From the NCBI GenBank assembly GCA_003577005.1, contig QEUW01000175.1, positions 1 to 30,057 on the forward strand: a stretch of 30,057 nt of DNA. Direction: 5' to 3'. Positions 1 through 6,273 of this stretch are shown here, in pieces. Origin of the DNA: Chloroflexota bacterium (lineage in GTDB: Bacteria; Chloroflexota; Anaerolineae; Caldilineales; Caldilineaceae). Each line of letters begins with the position of its first letter. Position 1 is the first letter of the stretch. The notes beneath the pieces were generated by a model. That model saw only the letters and a program-made list of their open reading frames with translations, was not told the DNA's origin and did not search any database. The translations under genes and the position numbers were made by a program.

Positions 1-468
1 GGTGAAGACTACATCGGCGGCGGTGAAAGGCGTGCCGTCGTGCCAGGTGACGTCGTCGCGCAGCCGGTAAGTGTAGGTGAGCAGATCTTCGCTGACGCCA
101 CCATTCTCCAGCGTCGGTATCTCGGCGGCCAGCGTCGGTACGTGGTTACCCTCTGGGGCGACGCGAGTGAGCGACTCGTAGATCAGCGCCTCGACCTCCA
201 ACCCCACGGTCAGACCGGTCAGCCACGGGTTGAGGCTGTCCGGCTCCTGGATCGAGCCGATGACCAGTTCGCCGCCGGTGCGGGGGCCGGCCGTCTCCGC
301 TGCCGGTGCGGTCTCTGCCGGCGCACCGGGTGCGGCCACCGGCGCCGGGGCGCAGGCGGCAATCAGCGGGGCCAGCGTCAATGCACTAGCGGCCGTGCCA
401 CCCCATTTGAGGAAGGTGCGGCGTGATAGATGGTGTGTTTGCGTCTTGTTCTGGGTTTGTGATGCCAT
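1..468 (-). CDS. ABC transporter substrate-binding lipoprotein, family 5 (N-terminal 156 residues, runs off the window)
   Basis: The minus strand reads open from an ATG at 468 to the window edge. The N-terminus carries a twin-arginine motif (SRRTFLK, about residues 15-21), a hydrophobic stretch and a lipobox ending LIAAC, so the protein should be Tat-exported and lipid-anchored outside the membrane. A linker rich in Ala, Pro and Glu follows. The start of the mature domain (GGELVIGSIQEPDSLNPW, then YESL, and WHDGTPFTAADV at the break) is the typical opening of SBP_bac_5 proteins, which bind oligopeptides, dipeptides or nickel for an ABC importer. A GGAGAC ribosome site lies 8 bases before the ATG. 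The substrate is unknown; the upstream same-strand M24 peptidase makes a peptide substrate attractive, but that is inference. The permease and ATPase genes would lie beyond the edge. Confidence 0.9.
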   Translation of the reverse strand, partial: MASQTQNKTQTHHLSRRTFLKWGGTAASALTLAPLIAACAPAPVAAPGAPAETAPAAETAGPRTGGELVIGSIQEPDSLNPWLTGLTVGLEVEALIYESLTRVAPEGNHVPTLAAEIPTLENGGVSEDLLTYTYRLRDDVTWHDGTPFTAADVVFT

Positions 469-515
469 TTTGCTCGTCTCCTATGCGTATGTGGGTCCAC
501 TGTCTGCGGATTCTA

Positions 516-744
516 GGAACGGATTGAACGGATAGTTAAGAGCTAATTCGACAATATCACATTCGCGCGGACCCAGGGGTGCGTCGCACTGGTCACAATC
601 GCTGTTCGCACTTGGAGCCACTTCCTGACCAGTGCGACGCACCCCTGGATTGATTGGGAAATGTGATATTGTCGAACTAACCCGCTCCGCCTAAAGTGAT
701 GGAAGAACGGATCTCGCACAAGTCAAATCCATTCAATCCGTTCC
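516..744. repeat. Triple-nested inverted repeat filling the spacer between the M24 and binding-protein genes
   Basis: Three inverted repeats are nested around one centre. The outer arms 516-533 and 727-744 match at 17 of 18 bases. The middle arms 547-563 and 660-676 match perfectly (17 bp). The inner arms 573-595 and 626-648 match perfectly (23 bp) around a 30-base loop. Each inner arm contains an 11-bp near-palindrome, GTGCGTCGCAC at 579-589 and GTGCGACGCAC at 632-642. There is no T-run, so this is not a textbook terminator, although an RNA copy would fold strongly. A related core recurs in other spacers of the window. Confidence 0.85.
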
Positions 745-763
745 CCCAATCCGTTGACAGCAG

Positions 764-2002
764 TCACCCGCCAACCTGAACCAACTCCAGCGGCAGGGTA
801 TTAAACGATTCATGTCCGCTCTCCGTGATAAGAATATCATCTTCGTTTTGGAATCCGCCAATTCCATTGATGTAATATGGCACCTCAAAGGCCAGCACCA
901 TGCCCGGCTTCAACACCCGCTCTTCGGTCGCCGAAATCCAGGGCCACTCCTCGCCATCGACATCGCTGCCGATGCTGTGGCCCACATGGCCGCGGGCGTA
1001 CGATGGGAAGCCTGCCGCCCGCACCGCCTTGTGGATGGCAAAGAAGACATCACAAAAGCGCTGGCCCGGCTGTAGCACGGCCAAGCCTGCCCGAAAGCCT
1101 GCCAGCAGCGCATCCTGGACCCGCCGTTGCGCATCTGTGGCCGGGCCAAAGGTAAAGGTGCGCCCCATATCGGTTTTGTAACCGTTGATCTCGACAAAGC
1201 TATCAAACTGGACGAGATCGCCCCGCCGTGCCGGTCGCACCGGGTCGGTGGCGGCCCAGAGCGCGGGTCCTAGGTGGACGCCGGTGCGCGCCTGGCGAAA
1301 GCCCAATTCGCGTTGGCGGCGGGCTTCGGCGAAACAGGCTTCGCTAAAACGGCTGCGTAGATCGTGCGCCAGCGTCTGTTCGTCGATCCCTGCCACCGCT
1401 GCGGTAATGCCGTGTTCGGTGAGGCGGACGCCGCGGCGCAGCAGGTCGATCTCCACCGGCGTCTTGATCAGGCGCAACTCGCGGATGAGCGGAGAACTGT
1501 TGACAAACTCGGTGGTGGGGAACAACGTATGCAGGTGCTCCATATCTGCGGCAGGCGCAAATTCCAGATCGACACCGACTCGTTTGCCGGCTAGCCCAAG
1601 CAGGCCAAAGGCATTTTGCAGCGCTGCGTCAACCAGGATAGGGTCGTACGTCTCTGATCGCTCGTGTTTGCGACCGGCCGTAGCCTGCGCTACGCTTGCC
1701 TCGATGCCATCCGCTGCCGTTTGGCGGATGTCGATGGTTTCGATCCAGAGCGGGTGGCTGAAGATCGGCGCGGTGGGATTGGCGCGTCGCACAGCCTCCT
1801 CAATCGTTTCGGGCACGACAAAGGCGACCTCGCCCGTCGCCGCAAAGAGCGCCGAGGCCGGGCCGGCCCGCCGCCACATGGTCACGGGAAAGCCGGAGAC
1901 GCCAGAGAAATACTCGAAATTTTCGGGGGAGAGGACGAGCAAGCCATCCAGCTTGCGTTGCGCCAGGAGTGTCTGCGCACGGTATAAGTCAACGTAGCCC
2001 AT
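764..2002 (-). CDS. M24 family metallopeptidase (aminopeptidase P / Xaa-Pro dipeptidase-like)
   Basis: The 412-residue protein has the two-domain creatinase/aminopeptidase P form: an N-terminal domain (about 1-165) and a C-terminal pita-bread domain. The five expected metal ligands are visible: D267 (VQFDSF), D278 (KTDMGRTF), H342 (GHVGHSIG), E373 (LAFEVPYY) and E387 (FQNEDDI). The family uses two Mn, Co or Zn ions to hydrolyse X-Pro or related bonds. No signal peptide is seen, so it is probably cytoplasmic. The ATG at 2002 is the first plausible start and has only a weak ribosome site. Its leader contains a 40-bp palindrome behind a TATAAT box. The downstream neighbour on the same strand is a family-5 binding protein, so peptide uptake and cleavage may be linked. 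The exact substrate cannot be read from sequence. Confidence 0.9.
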   Translation of the reverse strand: MGYVDLYRAQTLLAQRKLDGLLVLSPENFEYFSGVSGFPVTMWRRAGPASALFAATGEVAFVVPETIEEAVRRANPTAPIFSHPLWIETIDIRQTAADGIEASVAQATAGRKHERSETYDPILVDAALQNAFGLLGLAGKRVGVDLEFAPAADMEHLHTLFPTTEFVNSSPLIRELRLIKTPVEIDLLRRGVRLTEHGITAAVAGIDEQTLAHDLRSRFSEACFAEARRQRELGFRQARTGVHLGPALWAATDPVRPARRGDLVQFDSFVEINGYKTDMGRTFTFGPATDAQRRVQDALLAGFRAGLAVLQPGQRFCDVFFAIHKAVRAAGFPSYARGHVGHSIGSDVDGEEWPWISATEERVLKPGMVLAFEVPYYINGIGGFQNEDDILITESGHESFNTLPLELVQVGG

Positions 2003-2033
2003 CAGGTTGCTTTCTATGTTTTGGGTTTTCTGT

Positions 2034-2073
2034 GGGGGCGCCGGCAGCTTGCCGGCAAGCTGCCGGCGCCCCC
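2034..2073. repeat. Perfect 40-bp palindrome in the leader of the M24 peptidase gene
   Basis: The 20 bases from 2034 (GGGGGCGCCGGCAG...) are the exact reverse complement of the 20 bases ending at 2073, with no spacer. It lies 31 bases before the M24 start codon and about 12 bases inside the TATAAT box at 2086-2091, so a transcript would begin with this GC-rich hairpin. There is no T-run. Confidence 0.9.
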
Positions 2074-2085
2074 GCTGTTAACTCT

Positions 2086-2091
2086 ATTATA
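2086..2091 (-). promoter_or_regulatory. Candidate -10 box for the M24 peptidase gene
   Basis: The minus strand reads a perfect TATAAT here, 84 bases before the ATG at 2002. The best -35 match, TTCGAG with an 18-base spacer, is poor, so the -10 box is the main evidence. The predicted start near 2079 sits just before the 40-bp palindrome. Confidence 0.45.
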
Positions 2092-2181
2092 CCTGAGGCG
2101 ATAGCTGAACTCGAACCATAGTTGACCAGAGATGCAGGATCTGTGGCTGGTTTGGTTTCTGAGGCAAAACGGCTGATCGTT

Positions 2182-2260
2182 AGAACCGCAGATCTTCAGA
2201 AAGACATGGATTCTCGCTGGTGCGACACCGATCCGTGTCTTTCTGAAGATCCGCGGTTCT
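2182..2260. repeat. 30-bp imperfect inverted repeat with a palindromic loop, upstream of dus
   Basis: Arm 2182-2211 pairs with arm 2231-2260 at 28 of 30 positions, and both mismatches would be G-U pairs in RNA. The 19-base loop contains GGTGCGACACC at 2219-2229, itself a small palindrome related to the core of the 516-744 element. It ends 40 bases before the -35 box of the dus promoter. Confidence 0.8.
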
Positions 2261-2300
2261 TTGCTCTACTTTTCAGAAGCCTACCCCAGCCGATCAAGCT

Positions 2301-2329
2301 TTGATCAGGCCAGCCGCCTATAGTATACT
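2301..2329 (+). promoter_or_regulatory. Sigma70-type promoter for dus
   Basis: TTGATC at 2301-2306 and TATACT at 2324-2329 are separated by 17 bases. Transcription would begin near 2336. This places the in-frame TTG at 2301 inside the promoter and supports translation from the ATG at 2421. Confidence 0.7.
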
Positions 2330-2420
2330 CAACAGTGTGAAAGAGTACTGTCTGAATGAACCAGTAAATTTACGCGATTTGTCCACTGTGCCCGGCTTAC
2401 GGGCGGGTGGCGGCGCAACA

Positions 2421-3590
2421 ATGGCATATCCATTGCCGGCAGGAGAAGGGAGCGCCAGCGCCGTGACTCCAGCCAGCTTCTGGGAGCAACTGCCGCGCCC
2501 GATCATCGGCCTGGCGCCGATGGATGGCGTCAGCGACCATCCCTACCGCCATATCCAGAAAAAATACGGCAACCCCGCCGTCATCTTCACCGAGTTTACC
2601 AGCGTCGAGGCGCTCTGTCACGGCGACCTCCAGTCGCTGCTCCATTTATTGTACGACGAGAGCCAGCGCCCCATCATTGGGCAAATTTACGGCAAGACGC
2701 CCCATTATTTTCGTCAGGTTGCTATCCTGCTGTGCGAACTGGGGTTTGATGGCATCGACCTGAACATGGGGTGCCCAGCCAAGAGCGTCGCCAATGGCGG
2801 CTGTGGCGCGGGGCTGATCCGCACGCCCCACCTGGCGCAGGTGCTGATCGCCGCCACCAAGGCCGGTGTACAGGATTGGTGCAACGGCGCCACGCTGGCC
2901 GACTGCCCTGACCTGCGCCCGCACCTGGCGCTCCATGCCCAGTTCTGGCGTGACCGGCTACCCGCGGCGGCGCGGGTGCGGCGGCCCATCCCCGTCAGCG
3001 TCAAAACGCGTATCGGGTATGAGACACCGGCGGTGGCCGAGTGGATCCCCCGCCTGTTGGAGATGGCGCCGGCCGCGATCAGCCTGCACGGCCGCACGCT
3101 CCGCCAGGCCTACAAGGGCAACGCCGACTGGGAAGCGATTGGCCGGGCCGTGGAACTCGCCCAAGGGACGGGCACGCTGGTCCTCGGCAATGGAGATGTG
3201 CAGTCAGCGGATGATGCGCAAAGCCGGGTGGCGGCCTACGGCGTCGATGGCGTGCTGATCGGTCGTGCCTCCTTTGGTAACCCCTTTGTCTTTCACCCAG
3301 GCTCTGCCACGGCAGACGGTGAGGAGGGCGCAGAGGTGGCCGGTGCCCGGCGGCAACAGCGTATCCAGATGGCGCTGGAACACGCCCGGCTCTTTGAGCG
3401 GTCGTTTCGACCGTACGGGCGGTACTGGTTTGCGCCCATGCGCAAACACCTGGGCTGGTATGTCAAAGATCTCTACGGCGCCCGCCACCTGCGCGGCCGC
3501 CTGGTGCAGACCGACAGCCCGCAAGATGTGGAAGAGTTGTTCCGGGCGCACGGTGCCCTGCCGGCGCAGGACCCGGACAGGGTAATGTAA
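2421..3590 (+). CDS. dus: tRNA-dihydrouridine synthase
   Basis: This 389-residue FMN enzyme reduces specific uridines in tRNA to dihydrouridine using NAD(P)H. Family landmarks in order are LAPMDGVSDHPYR near the N-terminus (FMN-binding strand), LNMGCPAKSV with the catalytic cysteine, VSVKTRIGY (FMN phosphate and tRNA contacts), SLHGRTLRQAYKG with the conserved His and Arg, LGNGDV, and DGVLIGRASFGNP at the barrel end, followed by a C-terminal helical segment. It is longer than the usual 310-350 residues, partly because of an insert after the catalytic loop (CNGATLADCPDLRPH...). The open frame extends upstream to 2301, but that stretch holds a good promoter and the conserved region begins after the ATG at 2421, so I chose that ATG. 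Its ribosome site is weak (GGTGG about 10 bases upstream). Which uridine it modifies cannot be told from sequence. Confidence 0.93.
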   Translation: MAYPLPAGEGSASAVTPASFWEQLPRPIIGLAPMDGVSDHPYRHIQKKYGNPAVIFTEFTSVEALCHGDLQSLLHLLYDESQRPIIGQIYGKTPHYFRQVAILLCELGFDGIDLNMGCPAKSVANGGCGAGLIRTPHLAQVLIAATKAGVQDWCNGATLADCPDLRPHLALHAQFWRDRLPAAARVRRPIPVSVKTRIGYETPAVAEWIPRLLEMAPAAISLHGRTLRQAYKGNADWEAIGRAVELAQGTGTLVLGNGDVQSADDAQSRVAAYGVDGVLIGRASFGNPFVFHPGSATADGEEGAEVAGARRQQRIQMALEHARLFERSFRPYGRYWFAPMRKHLGWYVKDLYGARHLRGRLVQTDSPQDVEELFRAHGALPAQDPDRVM

Positions 3591-3627
3591 TCCCAGAATC
3601 GTTCCATTCTACCTGGAGTGGCAGCTT

Positions 3628-3668
3628 GCGGAGTGTGCGCCCAGGGCCCCCCTGGGCGCACACTCCGC
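3628..3668 (+). terminator. 19-bp perfect hairpin after dus (terminator-like, no T-run)
   Basis: Arm 3628-3646 is the exact reverse complement of 3650-3668 around a CCC loop. It begins 37 bases after the dus stop. No T-run follows, so it may act as a factor-assisted terminator or an mRNA end-protecting hairpin. Confidence 0.6.
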
Positions 3669-3763
3669 GATACCTCAAAGACCTCAGCCAGTAAGATTTA
3701 GCAAGTTATGCACAAAATTGTCAGTTTGGCGGCCAAATTGTAAGAAACGGCGGCGGCAAACTC

Positions 3764-3772
3764 TGCTATATT
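3764..3772 (+). promoter_or_regulatory. Extended -10 promoter candidate (TGCTATATT)
   Basis: A TATATT box at 3767-3772 is preceded by TG at the extended -10 position. There is no good -35 box at 17 bases. A weaker alternative is TTGTCA at 3718-3723 with TAAGAA 17 bases on. Either would drive the reading frame that starts at 3857. Confidence 0.35.
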
Positions 3773-3856
3773 CTGTCCACCAACCTGGCAACTTCATCTC
3801 AATCAAAACCCATACAAATCCATAGCCCAAAGCCGACCAGCCGAAGGAGTACATCT

Positions 3857-3966
3857 ATGTTCGTCCCCCCCTGCCGATGCCGCAAAGGGGATTGCGGCAG
3901 TGGTTCTCCGCCTGTTGCTTGCCGTTGCCCTGCTCCTGCCGGCAGGGAGTGCGCCGCCGCTGGCCG
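3857..3966 (+). pseudogene. Truncated start of a secreted-protein gene with a C7 tract (gene remnant)
   Basis: A strong ribosome site (AAGGAG at 3844-3849) sits 7 bases before an ATG at 3857. As read, the frame is cysteine-rich nonsense and stops after about 55 codons. A run of seven C at 3865-3871 follows the start. If one C is removed, the frame becomes MFVPPADAAKGIAAVV..LLLAVALLLPAG.., which looks like a signal peptide with an Ala-rich cleavage region. The resemblance ends near 3966, where an opposite-strand beta-helix remnant begins. I read this as the beginning of a lost exported protein, cut at a junction. A phase-variable start is possible, but no body of the gene remains here. The identity of the parent protein is unknown. 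Confidence 0.4.
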
Positions 3967-4473
3967 CCGTTATAGATGCCACCCCCGCCCGCTACGTCGA
4001 AGCCAAAGACTTGATTATGCTCGATGATCGTTGCGATTACCGTCAGTACCCCTCTATTATAGATGCCGGCGCCACCCTTGCTGACAAAACCAGGCTCGAA
4101 CGAGTGGCCCCCGCGGATTGTCACTCCTGAGATCTGGACTGTTCCGGTAAGAATCTTGACCACCCGGTCCTGGCCGCCACCGTCGATGATGGTGTCATTT
4201 GCTCCTGTGCCAGACAAGGTCACGCTTCTAGTGATGACCAGATTTTCTCTGTAGCCTCCTGGCGCAATGTGGATTGCCAGGCAGTTCAAATCATCGATGG
4301 CTGCCTGAATGGTGGGATAGTCGATTATCCTCGCTTTGTGTATTGTCTACCAAACAAGCTGGACCTGGAGCCGCGGCTACTGGGCTCTGTGTTAGCAACA
4401 GCAAGATGCCGGCACTGAGCAAGGTAGCGAACAACGGAATGATCAGAAAGTGTCTGCGCCTTGAATGTGACAT
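3967..4473 (-). pseudogene. Frameshifted and truncated parallel beta-helix surface protein
   Basis: Translation would start at the ATG at 4473 with an AAGGGG ribosome site 6 bases before it. The first 35 residues form a clear signal peptide (basic n-region, then ATLLSAGILLLLTQS and an AAA cleavage region). That frame stops at 4291. Another frame, open from about 4346, continues with DYPTIQAAIDDLNC, HIAPGGY, SVTLSGTGANDTIIDGGG, ISGVTIRGGH and GGAGIYNRGVLTV, typical rungs of right-handed beta-helix repeats. A single frameshift between 4346 and 4294 therefore separates signal peptide and domain. The helix stops abruptly at GGGGIYNGG near 3967, after only about four rungs, where unrelated sequence begins. 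Intact relatives are usually several hundred residues long and exported. Ligand and role are unknown. Confidence 0.7.
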
Positions 4474-4533
4474 CGACTACCCCTTTTGGAGCGCGCGGGT
4501 TTGGTCCTAGTTAGGTGTAGGTAATCAGGAATA

Positions 4534-4557
4534 CAGGTAGACAGGTAGATAGGTAGA
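4534..4557. repeat. Three tandem 8-bp units (CAGGTAGA)
   Basis: Two exact copies of CAGGTAGA are followed by TAGGTAGA, in the AT-richer spacer between the beta-helix remnant and the RHS remnant. An inverted partner piece (TATCTACCT) occurs at about 4573-4581. Confidence 0.6.
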
Positions 4558-4630
4558 GAGGGCGGAGCCATTATCTACCTTTACCGATAAGTGTACTATA
4601 AAGTGTGTCGAACAAAAGAAGATGATGTAG

Positions 4631-5332
4631 TACAACCCGCCAGTAAGTGGTTCCGCCCCTGAGGTCTACGTACACAATGTAGATGGCAGTGCGCTGACGC
4701 TGGCGCAGGCCAACAGTTGGGGCTGGCATCTGAACTGGGTGGCGGTGCCCAAGAACCTGGCGTTGAGCAGCCTGTGCAGCGGGCAGACGACGCCGGGGAG
4801 CACCGCCTGGCAGCCGGCGAGCGGCGGCATCATGGTGAGCGTGGGGACGGCCAGTTGCGCCTACGCCTATCTCCCCACCTACTTGACCAGCCTGGGCGGG
4901 AGTGCGGGCCAGTGGCTGACGACGGGGGCCAATGCCATCTATGACCCGGCGCTGAGTTCCTTCAGCGCCTGTGTCCGCTACTGGGATGGCAGTGCCCTGA
5001 CGCCAGCGCAGGCCAACGCCAACAACTGGCACCTCAACTGGCTGGCGCTCACCGGCAACACCAGCGTCGTACGCAAGTACTAATGCGCCGGCAATCAGCG
5101 CATCGCCATGCGCGAGAACGGCCAACTGCGCTGGCTGCTGGGTGATCACCTGGGCAGCACCGCCTACACCATCAACGGTACGACCGAATCCGGCGAGGTG
5201 CGCTATCGTGCCTTTGGCGCTACGAGGTTCACCAGTGGTGTGAGCCCCACCACCTACCGCCGGGTGCCCCCAGGGCGCGGCCAACGAGAAGAGGCCGGCC
5301 TGGGCCTGTACTACTACGGCGCCCGGTGGTAT
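4631..5332 (+). pseudogene. RHS/YD-repeat protein tail, broken by an in-frame stop
   Basis: The frame is open from 4631 with no usable start codon. It encodes EVYVHNVDGSALTLAQAN..WHLNW and, about 100 residues later, a second copy DGSALTPAQAN..WHLNW, so two repeat units are visible. The sequence then reads SVVRKY, a TAA at 5081-5083, and in the same frame GNQRIAMRENGQ, LLGDHLGSTAYTI, VRYRAFGATRFTSG and GLYYYGARWY, which is the conserved RHS core boundary. The stop therefore looks like a point mutation in a continuous frame. Between TTYR and GQREEAG a short unusual insert (RVPPGR) replaces the usual aromatic-Thr pair. The final Tyr is not followed by the usual Asp, and the toxin-like or variable C-terminus is missing. 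Intact RHS proteins are large surface or secreted cages. This copy is a fragment and probably not functional. Confidence 0.75.
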
Positions 5333-5411
5333 GCCCATGTAGTGGGTGCAAAGCGCCACCTCGCCCTAGGCCACTTCCTCCTACCTGGCACAGCACTGGC
5401 ATTTTTTAGAC

Positions 5412-5440
5412 TTCTCTGTTATCTTGTTTACCGATATGAT
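5412..5440 (+). promoter_or_regulatory. Possible promoter for the isomerase/dehydratase pair
   Basis: TATGAT at 5435-5440 is a good -10 box. The hexamer 17 bases upstream, TTCTCT at 5412-5417, is a poor -35 match. The predicted start near 5447 leaves a leader of about 40 bases. Confidence 0.35.
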
Positions 5441-5487
5441 TTCGCTAAACACACTTCCACCCCACCGACAGAGGAGTCTGAGCAGCT

Positions 5488-6273
5488 ATGACCAAGATCC
5501 CAATTGCACTGGAACTCTATTCCGTCCGTGACGACCTGGCCCGCGATGTGCGCGGCACGCTGCAGGCCGTAGCCCAGATGGGCTACGCCGGTGTGGAATT
5601 CGCCGGCCCACCGCGTCATTCCGCCCAGGAGTTGAAAGATCTCCTTACCGAGTTTAAGCTAGCCTGCGCCGGCTGGCATGTCCCTTTTGCCCTGGTGCAA
5701 GACGACAAGCTGGAGGTGACCATCGCCTTCCACCAGACGTTGGGCAACGACAAGCTCATCATCCCCGGCATCCCTGCCGAACTGCGCCAATCGCGCGCCG
5801 ACTGGCTCAAGCTGGCCGAGTTCTTCAACCGGCTGGCCGAAAAGCTGGCCGTACACAACATGGTTACCGGCTATCACAACCACCATGTCGAGTTCCAGCC
5901 GCTCGACGGCGAATTGCCCTGGGATACCTTCTTTGGCAACACCGACCCGTCGGTCATCATGCAGTTGGACACGGGCAACGCCGTCTTTGGCGGGGCCAAT
6001 ATCATGGGACTCTTCGAGAAATACCCCGGCCGGGCGGTGACCGTCCACCTCAAGCCTTACTCCTTTAGCGCGGCCAAAGCCAATCCGTCCGACCCGCACG
6101 CCGGTTTCCAGCCTATCATCGGGCAAGATGAGACGCCCTGGGAAGAAGTCTTCCGCGCCTGCGAAACAATCGGCGGCACCCAGTGGTACATCGTCGAGTA
6201 TGAGAGCGACGCTTATCCTCCATTGGAGGCGGTCGACCGCTGTTTACAGGCATTGCGCGCAATGGGGAAATGA
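5488..6273 (+). CDS. Sugar phosphate isomerase/epimerase family protein (xylose isomerase-like TIM barrel)
   Basis: The 261-residue protein opens with the family pattern ALELYSVRDDL..GTLQAVAQMGYAGVEF, then shows the metal-binding segments of the AP-endonuclease-2/xylose isomerase superfamily: GYHNHHVEF, IMQLDTGN, VTVHLKPY and YIVEYES near the C-terminus, which would supply the His, Asp and Glu ligands for one divalent ion. Members isomerise or epimerise sugars or inositols, or act on keto-sugar intermediates; the substrate cannot be assigned. There is no signal peptide. GAGGAG lies 11 bases before the ATG. The stop overlaps the start of the next gene (ATGA), so translation is coupled to an enolase-superfamily dehydratase. 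The pairing suggests catabolism of a sugar acid or unusual sugar. Confidence 0.88.
   Translation: MTKIPIALELYSVRDDLARDVRGTLQAVAQMGYAGVEFAGPPRHSAQELKDLLTEFKLACAGWHVPFALVQDDKLEVTIAFHQTLGNDKLIIPGIPAELRQSRADWLKLAEFFNRLAEKLAVHNMVTGYHNHHVEFQPLDGELPWDTFFGNTDPSVIMQLDTGNAVFGGANIMGLFEKYPGRAVTVHLKPYSFSAAKANPSDPHAGFQPIIGQDETPWEEVFRACETIGGTQWYIVEYESDAYPPLEAVDRCLQALRAMGK

Noticed and set aside
2301..2420. N-terminal extension of Dus from a TTG at 2301
   Set aside because: The stretch contains a TTGATC-17-TATACT promoter and encodes nothing like a Dus N-terminus.
4571..5359. 262-codon minus-strand open frame
   Set aside because: It is antisense to the RHS remnant, has a composition typical of shadow frames and no domain; the plus-strand frame carries the recognisable RHS core.
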